The notes under the pieces: model-generated
Seen by the model: the letters and a program-made list of their open reading frames with translations, nothing else
Databases searched by the model: none
What the model was told of the DNA's origin: nothing
Made by a program: the position numbers and the translations under genes
From: an uncultured bacterium
GTDB taxonomy: Bacteria; Vulcanimicrobiota; CADAWZ01
Assembly: GCA_949288455.1 (NCBI GenBank)
Contig: CASEKF010000047.1
Span: 1-52,967 of the forward strand
Direction of reading: 5' to 3'
DNA: 52,967 nt
Shown here: piece by piece, positions 41,128-49,449 of the stretch
Layout: each line of letters starts with the position of its first letter
How positions within the stretch are numbered: the stretch's first letter is position 1

Positions 41128-41908
41128 TTGAACCGCTTAATTCATGAGGCATACAGGGACGAAAAGCTACTGAATAATAATTACGTTTTTGACGTACGAA
41201 AACCGGCAAGTCTGCAGTCATGTAAGGAGTGCAAAATTTCAGCAGTTTCAACGTTCTCTTTGCGTTTTTACCGTCAAGTTTAGCTACCGCTACTCCGGAA
41301 AGGCCGGCGTCTAGAGATAAAGAAGCCAAATCGACGTTAACTCTCCATCCTATTATTCTGTTTAAAGAATCATCCGCTGGTTTTTCAACGGGCTTAACAT
41401 ATAAATAAATTTCATCCGACTCATATTCTTTAGCTTCAGGATCGGAAAAATAAGCCGCATATTTATAGAAATCGGCCAAGTCTTTAGGAATTATTCTCTG
41501 CTTCAAAGCGTAATCTATTCCTCTAACTGAAAATGTTTTAACATTGCCGTCTAAATTTACGGTAACTTTAACGACAGGCATATCCGGAGCCGGAGATTCG
41601 TCGTATATATCGTTCCATTCGTCTGAAGACGCAAAAAACTTCTTAACTTCAGCTATTTTAACTTCGTCGAGTTTCGTTTCCATCAAAAAAATTAAACCGT
41701 CTTGACCGACGGTAGAATATAGAAGTCTGCCGTCCTTATATAAACAAAAGATAGGGGTTCTGGATAGATTGGAAATTTCTTTCCTTATCCCTCCTTCTTC
41801 GTCGACGAAAACTATAATATCGGAAGAAGGAGGCTGATATGCGGCGAAAGAAGGAAGAGCCGCAAAGAATAAGAAAACGACAATGACTAAGCTTAAAATA
41901 TTTTTCAT
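41120..41908 (-). CDS. Exported hypothetical protein ending inside tRNA-Sec
   Basis: A 262-aa protein with a signal peptide (about 1-22, ending SFA). The mature part is beta-rich with repeated hydrophobic strands (VVKVTVNLDGNVKTFSV, EIYLYVKP, RIIGWRVNVDLASLSL) but no recognised motif. GGAGG is 5 nt before the ATG. It lies 11 nt downstream of the MoxR gene. Its last codons and stop (AAGTAA) are the first bases of the tRNA-Sec acceptor stem, so both are likely on one transcript. Function unknown. Confidence 0.7.
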   Translation of the reverse strand: MKNILSLVIVVFLFFAALPSFAAYQPPSSDIIVFVDEEGGIRKEISNLSRTPIFCLYKDGRLLYSTVGQDGLIFLMETKLDEVKIAEVKKFFASSDEWNDIYDESPAPDMPVVKVTVNLDGNVKTFSVRGIDYALKQRIIPKDLADFYKYAAYFSDPEAKEYESDEIYLYVKPVEKPADDSLNRIIGWRVNVDLASLSLDAGLSGVAVAKLDGKNAKRTLKLLKFCTPYMTADLPVFVRQKRNYYSVAFRPCMPHELSGSRK

Positions 41909-41919
41909 AAATCCTCCAA

Positions 41920-42861
41920 TTAAACGGGAACGGCGATACTACGCATAACTTTATCAATAAAGTCTGCGGAAGAAGATACTGAAGAATCCGAATACGCCAG
42001 GCGAAGTCTGTGATCTAGCACAGGATGAGCAGCTAATTTTACGTCGTCAGGTATAACGTAATCTCTTCCGTCAATGGCGGCTAGAGCTTTAGACGCTTTC
42101 TGCAGAGCTATCGAACCTCTTGGGCTAACTCCAAGAAACACCGAAGGATCGTTCCTCGTGTAACGAACTATAGATAAAATGTAATTTTTTACCGAATCTT
42201 CGACAAATACTTTTTCTATGTACTCCTGTATAGCAAGCAAATCCGGCAAAGGGTCAAGAGCATAAACCAAATGCTCGTTTTCAGAACCTCGTTGTTCCAG
42301 AATAATCATTTCAGAATCAAAATCAGGATAACCTATAGACGCCTTAATGAAAAAACGATCTAACTGGGCTTCCGGCAAAGAGAAAGTGCCTTCGTATTCG
42401 ATTGGGTTTTGAGTGGCGATGATCATAAAAGGCCTCGGAAGACTCACGGCTTCTCCGTCCGAAGTTACCTGACGTTCTTCCATAGCCTCAAGAAGAGCGG
42501 ACTGAGTCTTAGGATTAGCCCTATTTATTTCGTCTATAAGAACAATATTGTTGCTAATCGGACCGGGACGAAATTTAAATTCTCCAGACGCCTGATTGTA
42601 GATATTAACTCCTAAAATATCCGACGGCAATAGATCGGAAGTACACTGAACTCTTCCGAAAGATAACCCCAAAGAACGACCTAAAGCTTTAGCTAACAGA
42701 GTTTTTCCAACTCCCGGAATATCTTCCAGAAGCAAATGACCTTCGCAAAAAAGAGAACATAAGGCTAATTTTATTACGGAGCTTTTACCTATTATCAAGC
42801 GCTCGATATTTTCCGTAAGCCTATCGGCAACATTTTTCACATAAAAGGCATCGACAAGCAT
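41920..42861 (-). CDS. MoxR-family AAA+ ATPase
   Basis: A 313-aa protein. The Walker A is GVGKTLLAKAL (about residues 48-58), the Walker B is IVLIDEINRANP and a sensor 1 IATQNP follows, then the lid helices with SPRGSIALQKASKA, all diagnostic of MoxR. MoxR ATPases act as chaperones for metal insertion or complex assembly, often with VWA proteins, which are not seen here. The ATG at 42861 is 8 nt after GGAG; a TTG just before it overlaps the previous stop. It abuts the metallophosphatase gene. Confidence 0.93.
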   Translation of the reverse strand: MLVDAFYVKNVADRLTENIERLIIGKSSVIKLALCSLFCEGHLLLEDIPGVGKTLLAKALGRSLGLSFGRVQCTSDLLPSDILGVNIYNQASGEFKFRPGPISNNIVLIDEINRANPKTQSALLEAMEERQVTSDGEAVSLPRPFMIIATQNPIEYEGTFSLPEAQLDRFFIKASIGYPDFDSEMIILEQRGSENEHLVYALDPLPDLLAIQEYIEKVFVEDSVKNYILSIVRYTRNDPSVFLGVSPRGSIALQKASKALAAIDGRDYVIPDDVKLAAHPVLDHRLRLAYSDSSVSSSADFIDKVMRSIAVPV

Positions 42862-42864
42862 CAA

Positions 42865-43842
42865 CTATTCTCCATCGCTTGAATAATATATTTCAACGTA
42901 AGGCTGACTGCCGGGAACTCCATGTAGATCTATATTGACAATCCTGCCGTTAAACGCTAAAACAGGATAGTCTTTTCGCATTGGAGTATGCCCTACCACA
43001 AAACCCTTAATTCCAATTTTTCTAAGCATATCGTCCATTTCGGAAGAAGAATGAGGTTTCGTCCTCTGACCTGTAGTAAAATCATAACCCCAAACTTTAC
43101 GTCCCCATAAAAAAGCTTCTTTTAACCTGTCTCTTACTCCGCATTTAATTTTACCGGCATTTTCAATAGGAACCCAAAATTCTTTTTTATCCGGAACAGA
43201 ATGAGCATAAAGCCTATTGTTTATAACGACTCCAAGAAGCAACCGCTTATCTAAAAACTTGCCCATTTCTCCTTCTAAAGAATTTTTCCACTCGTAAAGT
43301 CCGCCAAAACTATCTATTGTCTGCTGCCCTCCCTGAACGAACCAATTAAGAAAACGCATTACGATATCCACAATTTTAGCGCCGTCTGAACCGGCATCCA
43401 TATACTTTTGAGCTATAACGGCATACCCGGTAGGATTATTGATAATTTCCTCAAGCTCGTCGTTAGCAAGATATTTAAAAATGTTGAGAGATTCCAACAT
43501 CATATCGTCATGGTTACCCATTAGCATATATATGCGAGAAGAAAAATTTTTATACTTTTTTCTCAATTTGTCTACGGTTTCAAAAAGAAATTTAATAAGC
43601 CACAAAACCTTATAACTTCCTTTAGGCCACTCGTCCTCGTATCCCTCCAGCTGTTCGCCTCTCCAGTCTACGTAATCTCCGATAAAAACCAAATCGACGT
43701 TATCGCTGAAAGGATCCCAAACAAGAGTTCCGGGAATCAGTATCTGCTGTTCTTCCAGAATTCTCAAAACTCTGTAGTAATCGCCATGTACGTCTCCTAT
43801 AGCGACCACTTTTCTAAGTTTGCCCGTTGCGCTTAAAGACAT
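42865..43842 (-). CDS. Calcineurin-like metallophosphatase
   Basis: A 325-aa cytoplasmic enzyme with the dimetal signature in order: GDVHGD (residues 16-21), GDYVDWRG, GNHDDM and GHTPM. The residues in these motifs bind two metals and hydrolyse phosphoesters. The GDYVDWRG/GNHDDM spacing is closest to PPP-type protein phosphatases (Ser/Thr or ApaH-like), so a protein phosphatase or dinucleotide hydrolase is likely. It is the first gene of the operon with moxR, the exported protein and selC. Confidence 0.9.
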   Translation of the reverse strand: MSLSATGKLRKVVAIGDVHGDYYRVLRILEEQQILIPGTLVWDPFSDNVDLVFIGDYVDWRGEQLEGYEDEWPKGSYKVLWLIKFLFETVDKLRKKYKNFSSRIYMLMGNHDDMMLESLNIFKYLANDELEEIINNPTGYAVIAQKYMDAGSDGAKIVDIVMRFLNWFVQGGQQTIDSFGGLYEWKNSLEGEMGKFLDKRLLLGVVINNRLYAHSVPDKKEFWVPIENAGKIKCGVRDRLKEAFLWGRKVWGYDFTTGQRTKPHSSSEMDDMLRKIGIKGFVVGHTPMRKDYPVLAFNGRIVNIDLHGVPGSQPYVEIYYSSDGE

Positions 43843-43918
43843 AATATTTTCTTCCCAGTTTCCTCTTATTTAATCGATGTCCATTAAATACTCTCGCAAG
43901 TCATACAAAAACGATTAG

Positions 43919-43938
43919 AAGCAAAAAATTTTTTGCTT
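43919..43938. repeat. 20-bp perfect A/T-rich palindrome
   Basis: A 10-bp arm (AAGCAAAAAA) and its complement without loop, about 80 nt upstream of the metallophosphatase start. It may belong to the terminator of the gene at 44011 or be an operator. Confidence 0.4.
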
Positions 43939-43949
43939 GAACTTTATAA

Positions 43950-43978
43950 TTATGACAAACAAAAGGTAAAAACCTTTT
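43950..43978 (-). terminator. Possible terminator of the TPR/GGDEF gene
   Basis: On the minus strand, AAAAGGT and ACCTTTT (7 bp) with a TTTT loop, followed by GTTTG. The T tract is weak. Confidence 0.45.
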
Positions 43979-44010
43979 ATATTATGACTTAAAGAATAAT
44001 ATTTTCTATA

Positions 44011-46044
44011 TTATTTCCTATATTTTTTTCTGCGTTCTTGCTTTTTATGAGCGTCATATAATTTTTTCCGTTTTGCTTCCGGAACATCTTTTGCGGATTT
44101 TGACGAAGAAAAAGCATCCGAGGCAGAAACGGGAACCGCCGAAGAAGACTTAAACGCTCCGGAATCAGCTGCTTTCGGCGAAGTTTCTCCGGTTAAGAGA
44201 GGCTCTACCGTAATTATCTGATTCACCCCTACGGAGCTTGCGGAATTTAAAGATTCGTCAATTAAATTTCTAAACTCTTTCCCGTCGGAAGCAAGATATG
44301 GCCAAATAGCTATAGCTATTGAAGCCGTCATAGAATCCGCCTGATACGTAAGCTTAACGGCGGACATCTTTTTTTGAATTTCCAAAGCGAAATTATATGC
44401 GTCGCTAAAATCATAGTCGACCATAATGAAAGAAAAATCGACTTTTGACATTATAAACAGCGTCACTAAATCCGAGCTGAATTCGTTTAAGAGATCAATA
44501 ATCATATCTCTCATACGTATTGCGTGTTCTTCTCCAAGAATCTTTTCCCACTTAATATATTGATCGAGATGCAGCTTAACGACTGCAAAAACTCTATCTG
44601 AAGAAGAAAATTTATTAATAAGATTGTTCATAACGCTTTCATAGTGGAATTCGTTATACAGTCCTGTTTCTGCGTCTATTATCGCGGCTTCTTTTTCCAA
44701 TATAGCATAAATAAGAGAAGACATTCTGGAAGCGAACATTTTTATTATATCTAAATTAGCTTTATATTTCTTATGAAGTTTACTTAAATTATTATCGACG
44801 CCCTCGTATGACAGATAAATCATACCGATAAAGAAAGCGTTATGATAAATAGGAACGCCTATTTTAACGCTTAACTTTTCAAGTTCGTATATAGCGTCGG
44901 GAAAAGCTTTTATATAAGAAGTTTCCTTTAATTCCCGTTTTTCCAAAAACGGAGACGAGCCGCGTCTATCAAACCAGAGCTTAGCATATTCTTCCGAATA
45001 GGCAAAACTTAGCTCTACGTCCTTCATATTGCCGCTATGCACTCCCTCTAAAGTAATTAATCTATTTCTATCTCGATTAGGGACTAGAACATACGAGTGA
45101 GTCATTCCCGTTAATTCGCATAGGATCTTAGCCATAAAATTAGCGGCGGATTTAAATGTATCAAGAGGTTGCCCGTCGTATTCCCAAACTCCGTCAGCCG
45201 ATTCTTTAAAACCGGTAATTGAAAATGATTCAAATTTCTTTTTAGAAACTAAACGCCTTATAAACGAGAAGGACAGAACCAACAAAATTATTGACAATAT
45301 CGATAAAAGCGCAAAGAAAACGAAGTTTCGCCGATTAATTTCCGATATCTGCCGTAAGCAAATTTCAGCCTTGTTATAAATAATAGGATCGCTCTCCAAA
45401 ATAGATTTGAAACTTTTCTCAGCGTCTTTATATTTTCCGAGTCGCATATTCAAAATCCCGTCTGCAAGCCAATATTCCGGCAAATATGGAGAGATTCCCG
45501 GGTCTACGTTTTCCAAGTATTCCGAAGCCATTTTCGTATCTTTTAGCTTAAGACTGATATCGGCAAGAGCAATAAGAACAAGAGAACGATTTTTTGCCTC
45601 GTTCTCATAAAACGATAAAGCTAAAGCTTCTTTATACGCCTTTTCAGCCTTTAACAACCAAGTGCGTTGCGTTTCCCTGTCGTTAATAAAAGTTTCTTCC
45701 ATCGCTATGGATGCGTCGCCTATTCTCTTATAAGCAAAAGCGTCATATACCGCCGTATCTCCGTCGCTCCTTTTTATAAAAGCTTCGTAGCATTTTATAG
45801 CTTCTTCATAATCAAGCAAAACGGGATCGGAAGAATAAATATCTCCTAAAACGAAATAAGGCATAGAGAACGAAGGATCTTTCGAAATAGCGGTTTTCAA
45901 AGCGCTTTCGGCAAGAGTAAGCTTCCCGCTTTTTATTAAATCGGAACTTTTTTGATAGAAAAAAATAGCCTCATCTTTCTCCGAGGCGAATATGACAGAA
46001 TTAATAGAAAAACAAAACAAAAACAAAATACATCTGAAATTCAT
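44011..46044 (-). CDS. Membrane protein with TPR, GAF-like and degenerate GGDEF domains
   Basis: A 677-aa protein: signal peptide (about 1-20), a periplasmic TPR region (about 25-235), one membrane segment (about 242-263), a cytoplasmic GAF-like domain (about 290-440) and a C-terminal GGDEF-like domain beginning DAETGLYNEFHYESV. The GGDEF signature itself is replaced by SKVDFSFIM, losing the residues that bind metal and GTP, so diguanylate cyclase activity is unlikely; a receptor or protein-interaction role is inferred. The last 50 residues are a Lys/Arg-rich tail. Apparently monocistronic. Confidence 0.8.
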   Translation of the reverse strand: MNFRCILFLFCFSINSVIFASEKDEAIFFYQKSSDLIKSGKLTLAESALKTAISKDPSFSMPYFVLGDIYSSDPVLLDYEEAIKCYEAFIKRSDGDTAVYDAFAYKRIGDASIAMEETFINDRETQRTWLLKAEKAYKEALALSFYENEAKNRSLVLIALADISLKLKDTKMASEYLENVDPGISPYLPEYWLADGILNMRLGKYKDAEKSFKSILESDPIIYNKAEICLRQISEINRRNFVFFALLSILSIILLVLSFSFIRRLVSKKKFESFSITGFKESADGVWEYDGQPLDTFKSAANFMAKILCELTGMTHSYVLVPNRDRNRLITLEGVHSGNMKDVELSFAYSEEYAKLWFDRRGSSPFLEKRELKETSYIKAFPDAIYELEKLSVKIGVPIYHNAFFIGMIYLSYEGVDNNLSKLHKKYKANLDIIKMFASRMSSLIYAILEKEAAIIDAETGLYNEFHYESVMNNLINKFSSSDRVFAVVKLHLDQYIKWEKILGEEHAIRMRDMIIDLLNEFSSDLVTLFIMSKVDFSFIMVDYDFSDAYNFALEIQKKMSAVKLTYQADSMTASIAIAIWPYLASDGKEFRNLIDESLNSASSVGVNQIITVEPLLTGETSPKAADSGAFKSSSAVPVSASDAFSSSKSAKDVPEAKRKKLYDAHKKQERRKKYRK

Positions 46045-46454
46045 AAAATAAATACCTAATTTAATAAATCAACGCGATAAATATCAAATATATTTAAGGT
46101 TTATCAAGCGCTATTCGACAAATTCAACCTTTTTCCCTTTGCAAAATATAGAACGTCTATTCTAGAAACATAAACTTCCGATTTAAATAAAGCTATAAAA
46201 CTTATGGGAAAATAAATAAATTCTTTAATAAAAAAGGAAGGCGATTAAGATAAATTTTTATCAAAAATTTAGAAAAGAAAATGAAATCCATATTTCAACA
46301 AAATATATCATCACGATTTTAACAAAACGGTTATACCTTTATCTCAACGCAAATATTAACTAAAATGCAACTACCTCAGAAATCGTCAAGATTTAAAAAA
46401 TATTATAAGGTAAAATTCGATAATTATGAGGTCAAGAAGGATTAATAATAATTA
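46045..46454. other. Divergent intergenic region upstream of birA
   Basis: A 410-nt A/T-rich stretch between the TPR/GGDEF gene and the birA leader. It must hold both promoters, but no paired -35/-10 boxes stand out. No gene or RNA family is recognised. Confidence 0.4.
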
Positions 46455-46487
46455 ATGATGAAAATTAGGCCTAATATTATCGCATGA
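46455..46487 (+). CDS. Possible 10-codon leader peptide ahead of birA
   Basis: ATGATGAAA... to a TGA at 46485-46487 encodes a decapeptide (MMKIRPNIIA). The stop falls in the loop of the hairpin at 46470-46497. An AGGA lies about 15 nt upstream, a long spacing. Coding status is uncertain. Confidence 0.3.
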   Translation: MMKIRPNIIA

Positions 46488-46497
46488 TAATATTAGG
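46470..46497 (+). promoter_or_regulatory. Hairpin sequestering the birA ribosome-binding site
   Basis: CCTAATATTATC (46470-46481) and GATAATATTAGG (46486-46497) are perfect 12-bp arms with a GCAT loop. The right arm holds the first three bases of AGGAGG (46495-46500), the Shine-Dalgarno of birA. It could act as a translational switch or as an operator palindrome. Confidence 0.65.
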
Positions 46498-46504
46498 AGG
46501 TTCA

Positions 46505-47263
46505 ATGTCTGCAGAAGCGTTCAAAGATACAAAAAACTGGTATACGGATATAATAAAAACGCCTTCCGTCGATTCCACGCTTAATATGATAAAAGAATTA
46601 GCCGCAGGACACGCCGAACATGGAACGGTAGCTGCGGCCGATATCCAGACAGGAGGTTACGGACGCCGCAATAGAGTTTGGCTGTCGCCTAAAGGAGGAC
46701 TATACATATCCATTCTGCTCAGGCCCCAAAAACCTCTAGCCGGTCTGTCTCTTATGTTTGGACTATGGATATGCGACTTTTTAGAATCCGAAACCGGAGT
46801 CTCATGCTCTATAGTATGGCCTAACGACATCTATTGCAAAAAAAGAAAACTAGGGGGCATATTAATTGAAGGCAAATTAGGAAAAGACAATCAAATTTTT
46901 GTAGGAATAGGCCTGAATATAAATGCAAAAGTTGAAAATAACGAAACAGATATCAAGAAACGCGAACCCGTATCTCTATGTGAGCTAACCGATAGACAGT
47001 ACAATCTCGATCATCTTTTAGAAGACTTGCTTATGCATCTGCAATTCAATTATGAGCTATTTGAAAAATCGTCTTTTAAAAATTACAAAAATCTTATCTT
47101 AGACAGATGTCTAGCGGCAGGCACAAAAGTGGAAATAACCGACGAAAAAGAAACTTTCAAGGCGGAAATTAAAGATATAGGAGACGAAGGAGAGCTGATC
47201 GCGCAAGATGAGAACGGCACAACGCGCAATATCTGGACATGCGAAAGATTAACCGTTCTATAA
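46505..47263 (+). CDS. birA: Biotin--protein ligase
   Basis: A 252-aa protein. The catalytic domain shows PSVDSTLNM, the biotin-binding loop TGGYGRRNRVWLSP (the GRGRR-like element), GLYISILLRP, WPNDIYCKKRKLGGILIE and a C-terminal SH3-like domain. It activates biotin as biotinyl-AMP and attaches it to the Lys of biotinyl domains, here presumably Lys563 of OadA. It lacks the N-terminal winged helix of bifunctional BirA repressors. The start is the ATG at 46505, directly after AGGAGG; an in-frame ATG at 46484 lies inside the hairpin and has no ribosome-binding site. Confidence 0.93.
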   Translation: MSAEAFKDTKNWYTDIIKTPSVDSTLNMIKELAAGHAEHGTVAAADIQTGGYGRRNRVWLSPKGGLYISILLRPQKPLAGLSLMFGLWICDFLESETGVSCSIVWPNDIYCKKRKLGGILIEGKLGKDNQIFVGIGLNINAKVENNETDIKKREPVSLCELTDRQYNLDHLLEDLLMHLQFNYELFEKSSFKNYKNLILDRCLAAGTKVEITDEKETFKAEIKDIGDEGELIAQDENGTTRNIWTCERLTVL

Positions 47264-47313
47264 TTTTTACAATCGAAAATTTTGCAAAAAGCTGAGTTCT
47301 TCCGTTAAAACGT

Positions 47314-48657
47314 TTACCCTATAGGTCTTTTCCATCTTTCGGTCTTATAATATATAACGCATAAAACTACTGACAGCAAAGTCGCTGCCGGAGCGGCAAA
47401 GCCGACTTCATAAAGAGTAGCATCCGGATATCTGCTTATAACGTAAGGAATGGGTATTCTCAATAAAAAAGTAGAAGCCACGCTGTGTACGAAAGGGAAA
47501 AGCGTATGGCCGCATCCGCTGAAAAAAGCGTTTATATTAAAAACATAAGAAACCAATACGCAATCCAGCGAGAACGATCTGAGATAATCCGCCGAAGATT
47601 TTATAACGGCTAAATCGGACGTAAATAAAGAGGTGAGAGACTCCGGCGAAAATTGCACGTAAATAAAAAATAACATGCTGAAAAAAAAGGAAATTTTAAC
47701 TCCGGTAAAACAGCATAGTTTAGCTCTGTCAATTATTCCCGCTCCCATATTTTGAGCTGTCATAGCGGCTACCGCGGCGGCAAAAGAAGCCGAAGGCAGC
47801 ATCGCGAAACCTATTATTCTTTCCGATACGCCCAGAGAAGCCGAAGCTATCACCCCCATAGAGTTAATAATAACGGTAATAATCAAAAAAGAAAAATCTA
47901 CAAGACTATTTTGAGCCGCTATAGGCAACCCCATCTTCAAGATTCTAATAGAAAACGAAGAAGAAAAATTGACGTCGCTTAATTTGCAATTAGCCGGAGT
48001 TCCATTTTTTACAAAATACAAAAAAACGTATAAAACCGCGCTTGCCTGAGCCAGTACCGTAGCGACCGCGGCTCCTAAAGGTCCCATCTTAAAATAACCT
48101 ACGAAAAGAAAATCGGCGCAAATATTTACTAAACAAGCGACAAAAATAAATTTTAAAGGCGTCTTTGAATCCCCCAAACCTCTTAAAACGCCTGAAATCA
48201 CGTTATACGCTACTATAAACAATATACCGTAAGAACAAACTACGACGTATTGTTCGGTATACTCGACAGCCTCTTTGGGAGTGTTCATCAGGCGTATGAA
48301 AATCTCGGCAAAAGAAAGCATTATCACGGTCATAACGACGCTAACTAACGCGAAAAGCGCTACCATATTGCCGATAGTCTTTCTTGTGTCCTTTTCGTTT
48401 CCGGCTCCCCAATACTGCCCTATAATTACGGTTCCTCCGGCGGTAAAGCCAAAAACGATGCCGGTAAGAACAAACATTATTTGACTGCCTATTCCTACTG
48501 CCGAAACGCTTGCGGCGTCACAAAATTTTCCAACTACAAAAAGATCCGCCGCCCCGTACAATGCCTGCAGCAGATTAGCTAAAACAAAAGGAACGGCAAA
48601 TTTTACCAAAATGCTAAATACGTCTCCTTTAGTAAGACGCGAGCTGTCGTTATTCAT
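47314..48657 (-). CDS. MATE-family multidrug/drug:cation antiporter
   Basis: A 447-aa integral membrane protein with about twelve hydrophobic segments in the two-fold MATE pattern. Family features include FAVPFVLANLLQALYGAADLF, the VSAVGIGSQIMF segment and, in the second half, MGLPIAAQNSLVDFSFLI with MTAQNMGAG. MATE transporters export cationic drugs or metabolites using Na+ or H+ gradients. GGGG is 8 nt before the ATG. It is 16 nt downstream of an alpha/beta hydrolase gene, in the same leftward operon as the ABC-F gene. Confidence 0.92.
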   Translation of the reverse strand: MNNDSSRLTKGDVFSILVKFAVPFVLANLLQALYGAADLFVVGKFCDAASVSAVGIGSQIMFVLTGIVFGFTAGGTVIIGQYWGAGNEKDTRKTIGNMVALFALVSVVMTVIMLSFAEIFIRLMNTPKEAVEYTEQYVVVCSYGILFIVAYNVISGVLRGLGDSKTPLKFIFVACLVNICADFLFVGYFKMGPLGAAVATVLAQASAVLYVFLYFVKNGTPANCKLSDVNFSSSFSIRILKMGLPIAAQNSLVDFSFLIITVIINSMGVIASASLGVSERIIGFAMLPSASFAAAVAAMTAQNMGAGIIDRAKLCCFTGVKISFFFSMLFFIYVQFSPESLTSLFTSDLAVIKSSADYLRSFSLDCVLVSYVFNINAFFSGCGHTLFPFVHSVASTFLLRIPIPYVISRYPDATLYEVGFAAPAATLLSVVLCVIYYKTERWKRPIG

Positions 48658-48673
48658 AACTTACCCCAAAAAA

Positions 48674-49420
48674 TTAAGTTTCAAAAAAATGAACGGCGGC
48701 ATCTATAATCAAACGAGTATTTTCCGGCAAAAGAAAACGATGATCAGCTCCTTCTACCGCCGTAAAATCAAGATTGAACTTCGAAGCGAATTCCAACGCG
48801 TCCTCAAAAGGAGCTATTTCGTCTTTTGTGCCATGCATAATTTTTATATTTACTCCATAGGCATTAAAAACGTCGAATAAATTATTTTTCTCTAAGTCTC
48901 CGTAAAAATCTAAAGTCACTCGTACGGGGCGAGAAGTAAAATTAGCCGTGAAAAAGCCTTGTTCCAGCAAATTATCAGCGTCTATATTACTCATATTTTT
49001 TCTTAAAATATCGAACATATTTATAGCGGGACAGCGTAAAAAAGCTTTTTTCAGTAAAGATTTCCCGGAAGAGATATGCAGAAGAGCGGCATAAGCTCCA
49101 AAACTCGACGCAAAACAATAAATTTCAGAGTCATGATTCTTAAAATTAACATAATACTCAATTTCTTTGATAGAGTCAATATAATCTTGCAGCCTAGGTC
49201 CAATATCTGAAGCCTCGTTTTCGCCATGAGCCGGGAAATCGAAAGCGACGGCTCTAACGCCTATTTTCGGAAGCTCGTCAAAAAGTTTTAAAGCCGTAAA
49301 GCTCTCTTTTGAACTACCGAAACCATGTATTATCAATACCGTTTTATTAGAAGTCTCCTTACCTGACGACAATACGGGCATAGAACCCCCGGAATTTCTC
49401 CGTAAAAAAAATTTATTCAC
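48674..49420 (-). CDS. Alpha/beta hydrolase
   Basis: A 248-aa cytoplasmic hydrolase of the serine aminopeptidase/lysophospholipase-like group. The oxyanion motif is IIHGFGSSKES; the nucleophile elbow is FASSFGAY (Ser106, with Ala in place of the first Gly); the acid is in HGTKDEIAP and the His in EGADHRF. The GTG start is supported by AGGAG 7 nt upstream. It sits 29 nt after the ABC-F gene. Substrate unknown; it differs clearly from the second alpha/beta hydrolase at 38698-39417. Confidence 0.82.
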   Translation of the reverse strand: MNKFFLRRNSGGSMPVLSSGKETSNKTVLIIHGFGSSKESFTALKLFDELPKIGVRAVAFDFPAHGENEASDIGPRLQDYIDSIKEIEYYVNFKNHDSEIYCFASSFGAYAALLHISSGKSLLKKAFLRCPAINMFDILRKNMSNIDADNLLEQGFFTANFTSRPVRVTLDFYGDLEKNNLFDVFNAYGVNIKIMHGTKDEIAPFEDALEFASKFNLDFTAVEGADHRFLLPENTRLIIDAAVHFFET

Positions 49421-49449
49421 AAATTTGCTCCTTAATCCATACCAAACAC

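Noticed and set aside
46484-47263. birA starting at the ATG at 46484
   Set aside because: That ATG is inside the hairpin without a Shine-Dalgarno; the ATG at 46505 directly follows AGGAGG.
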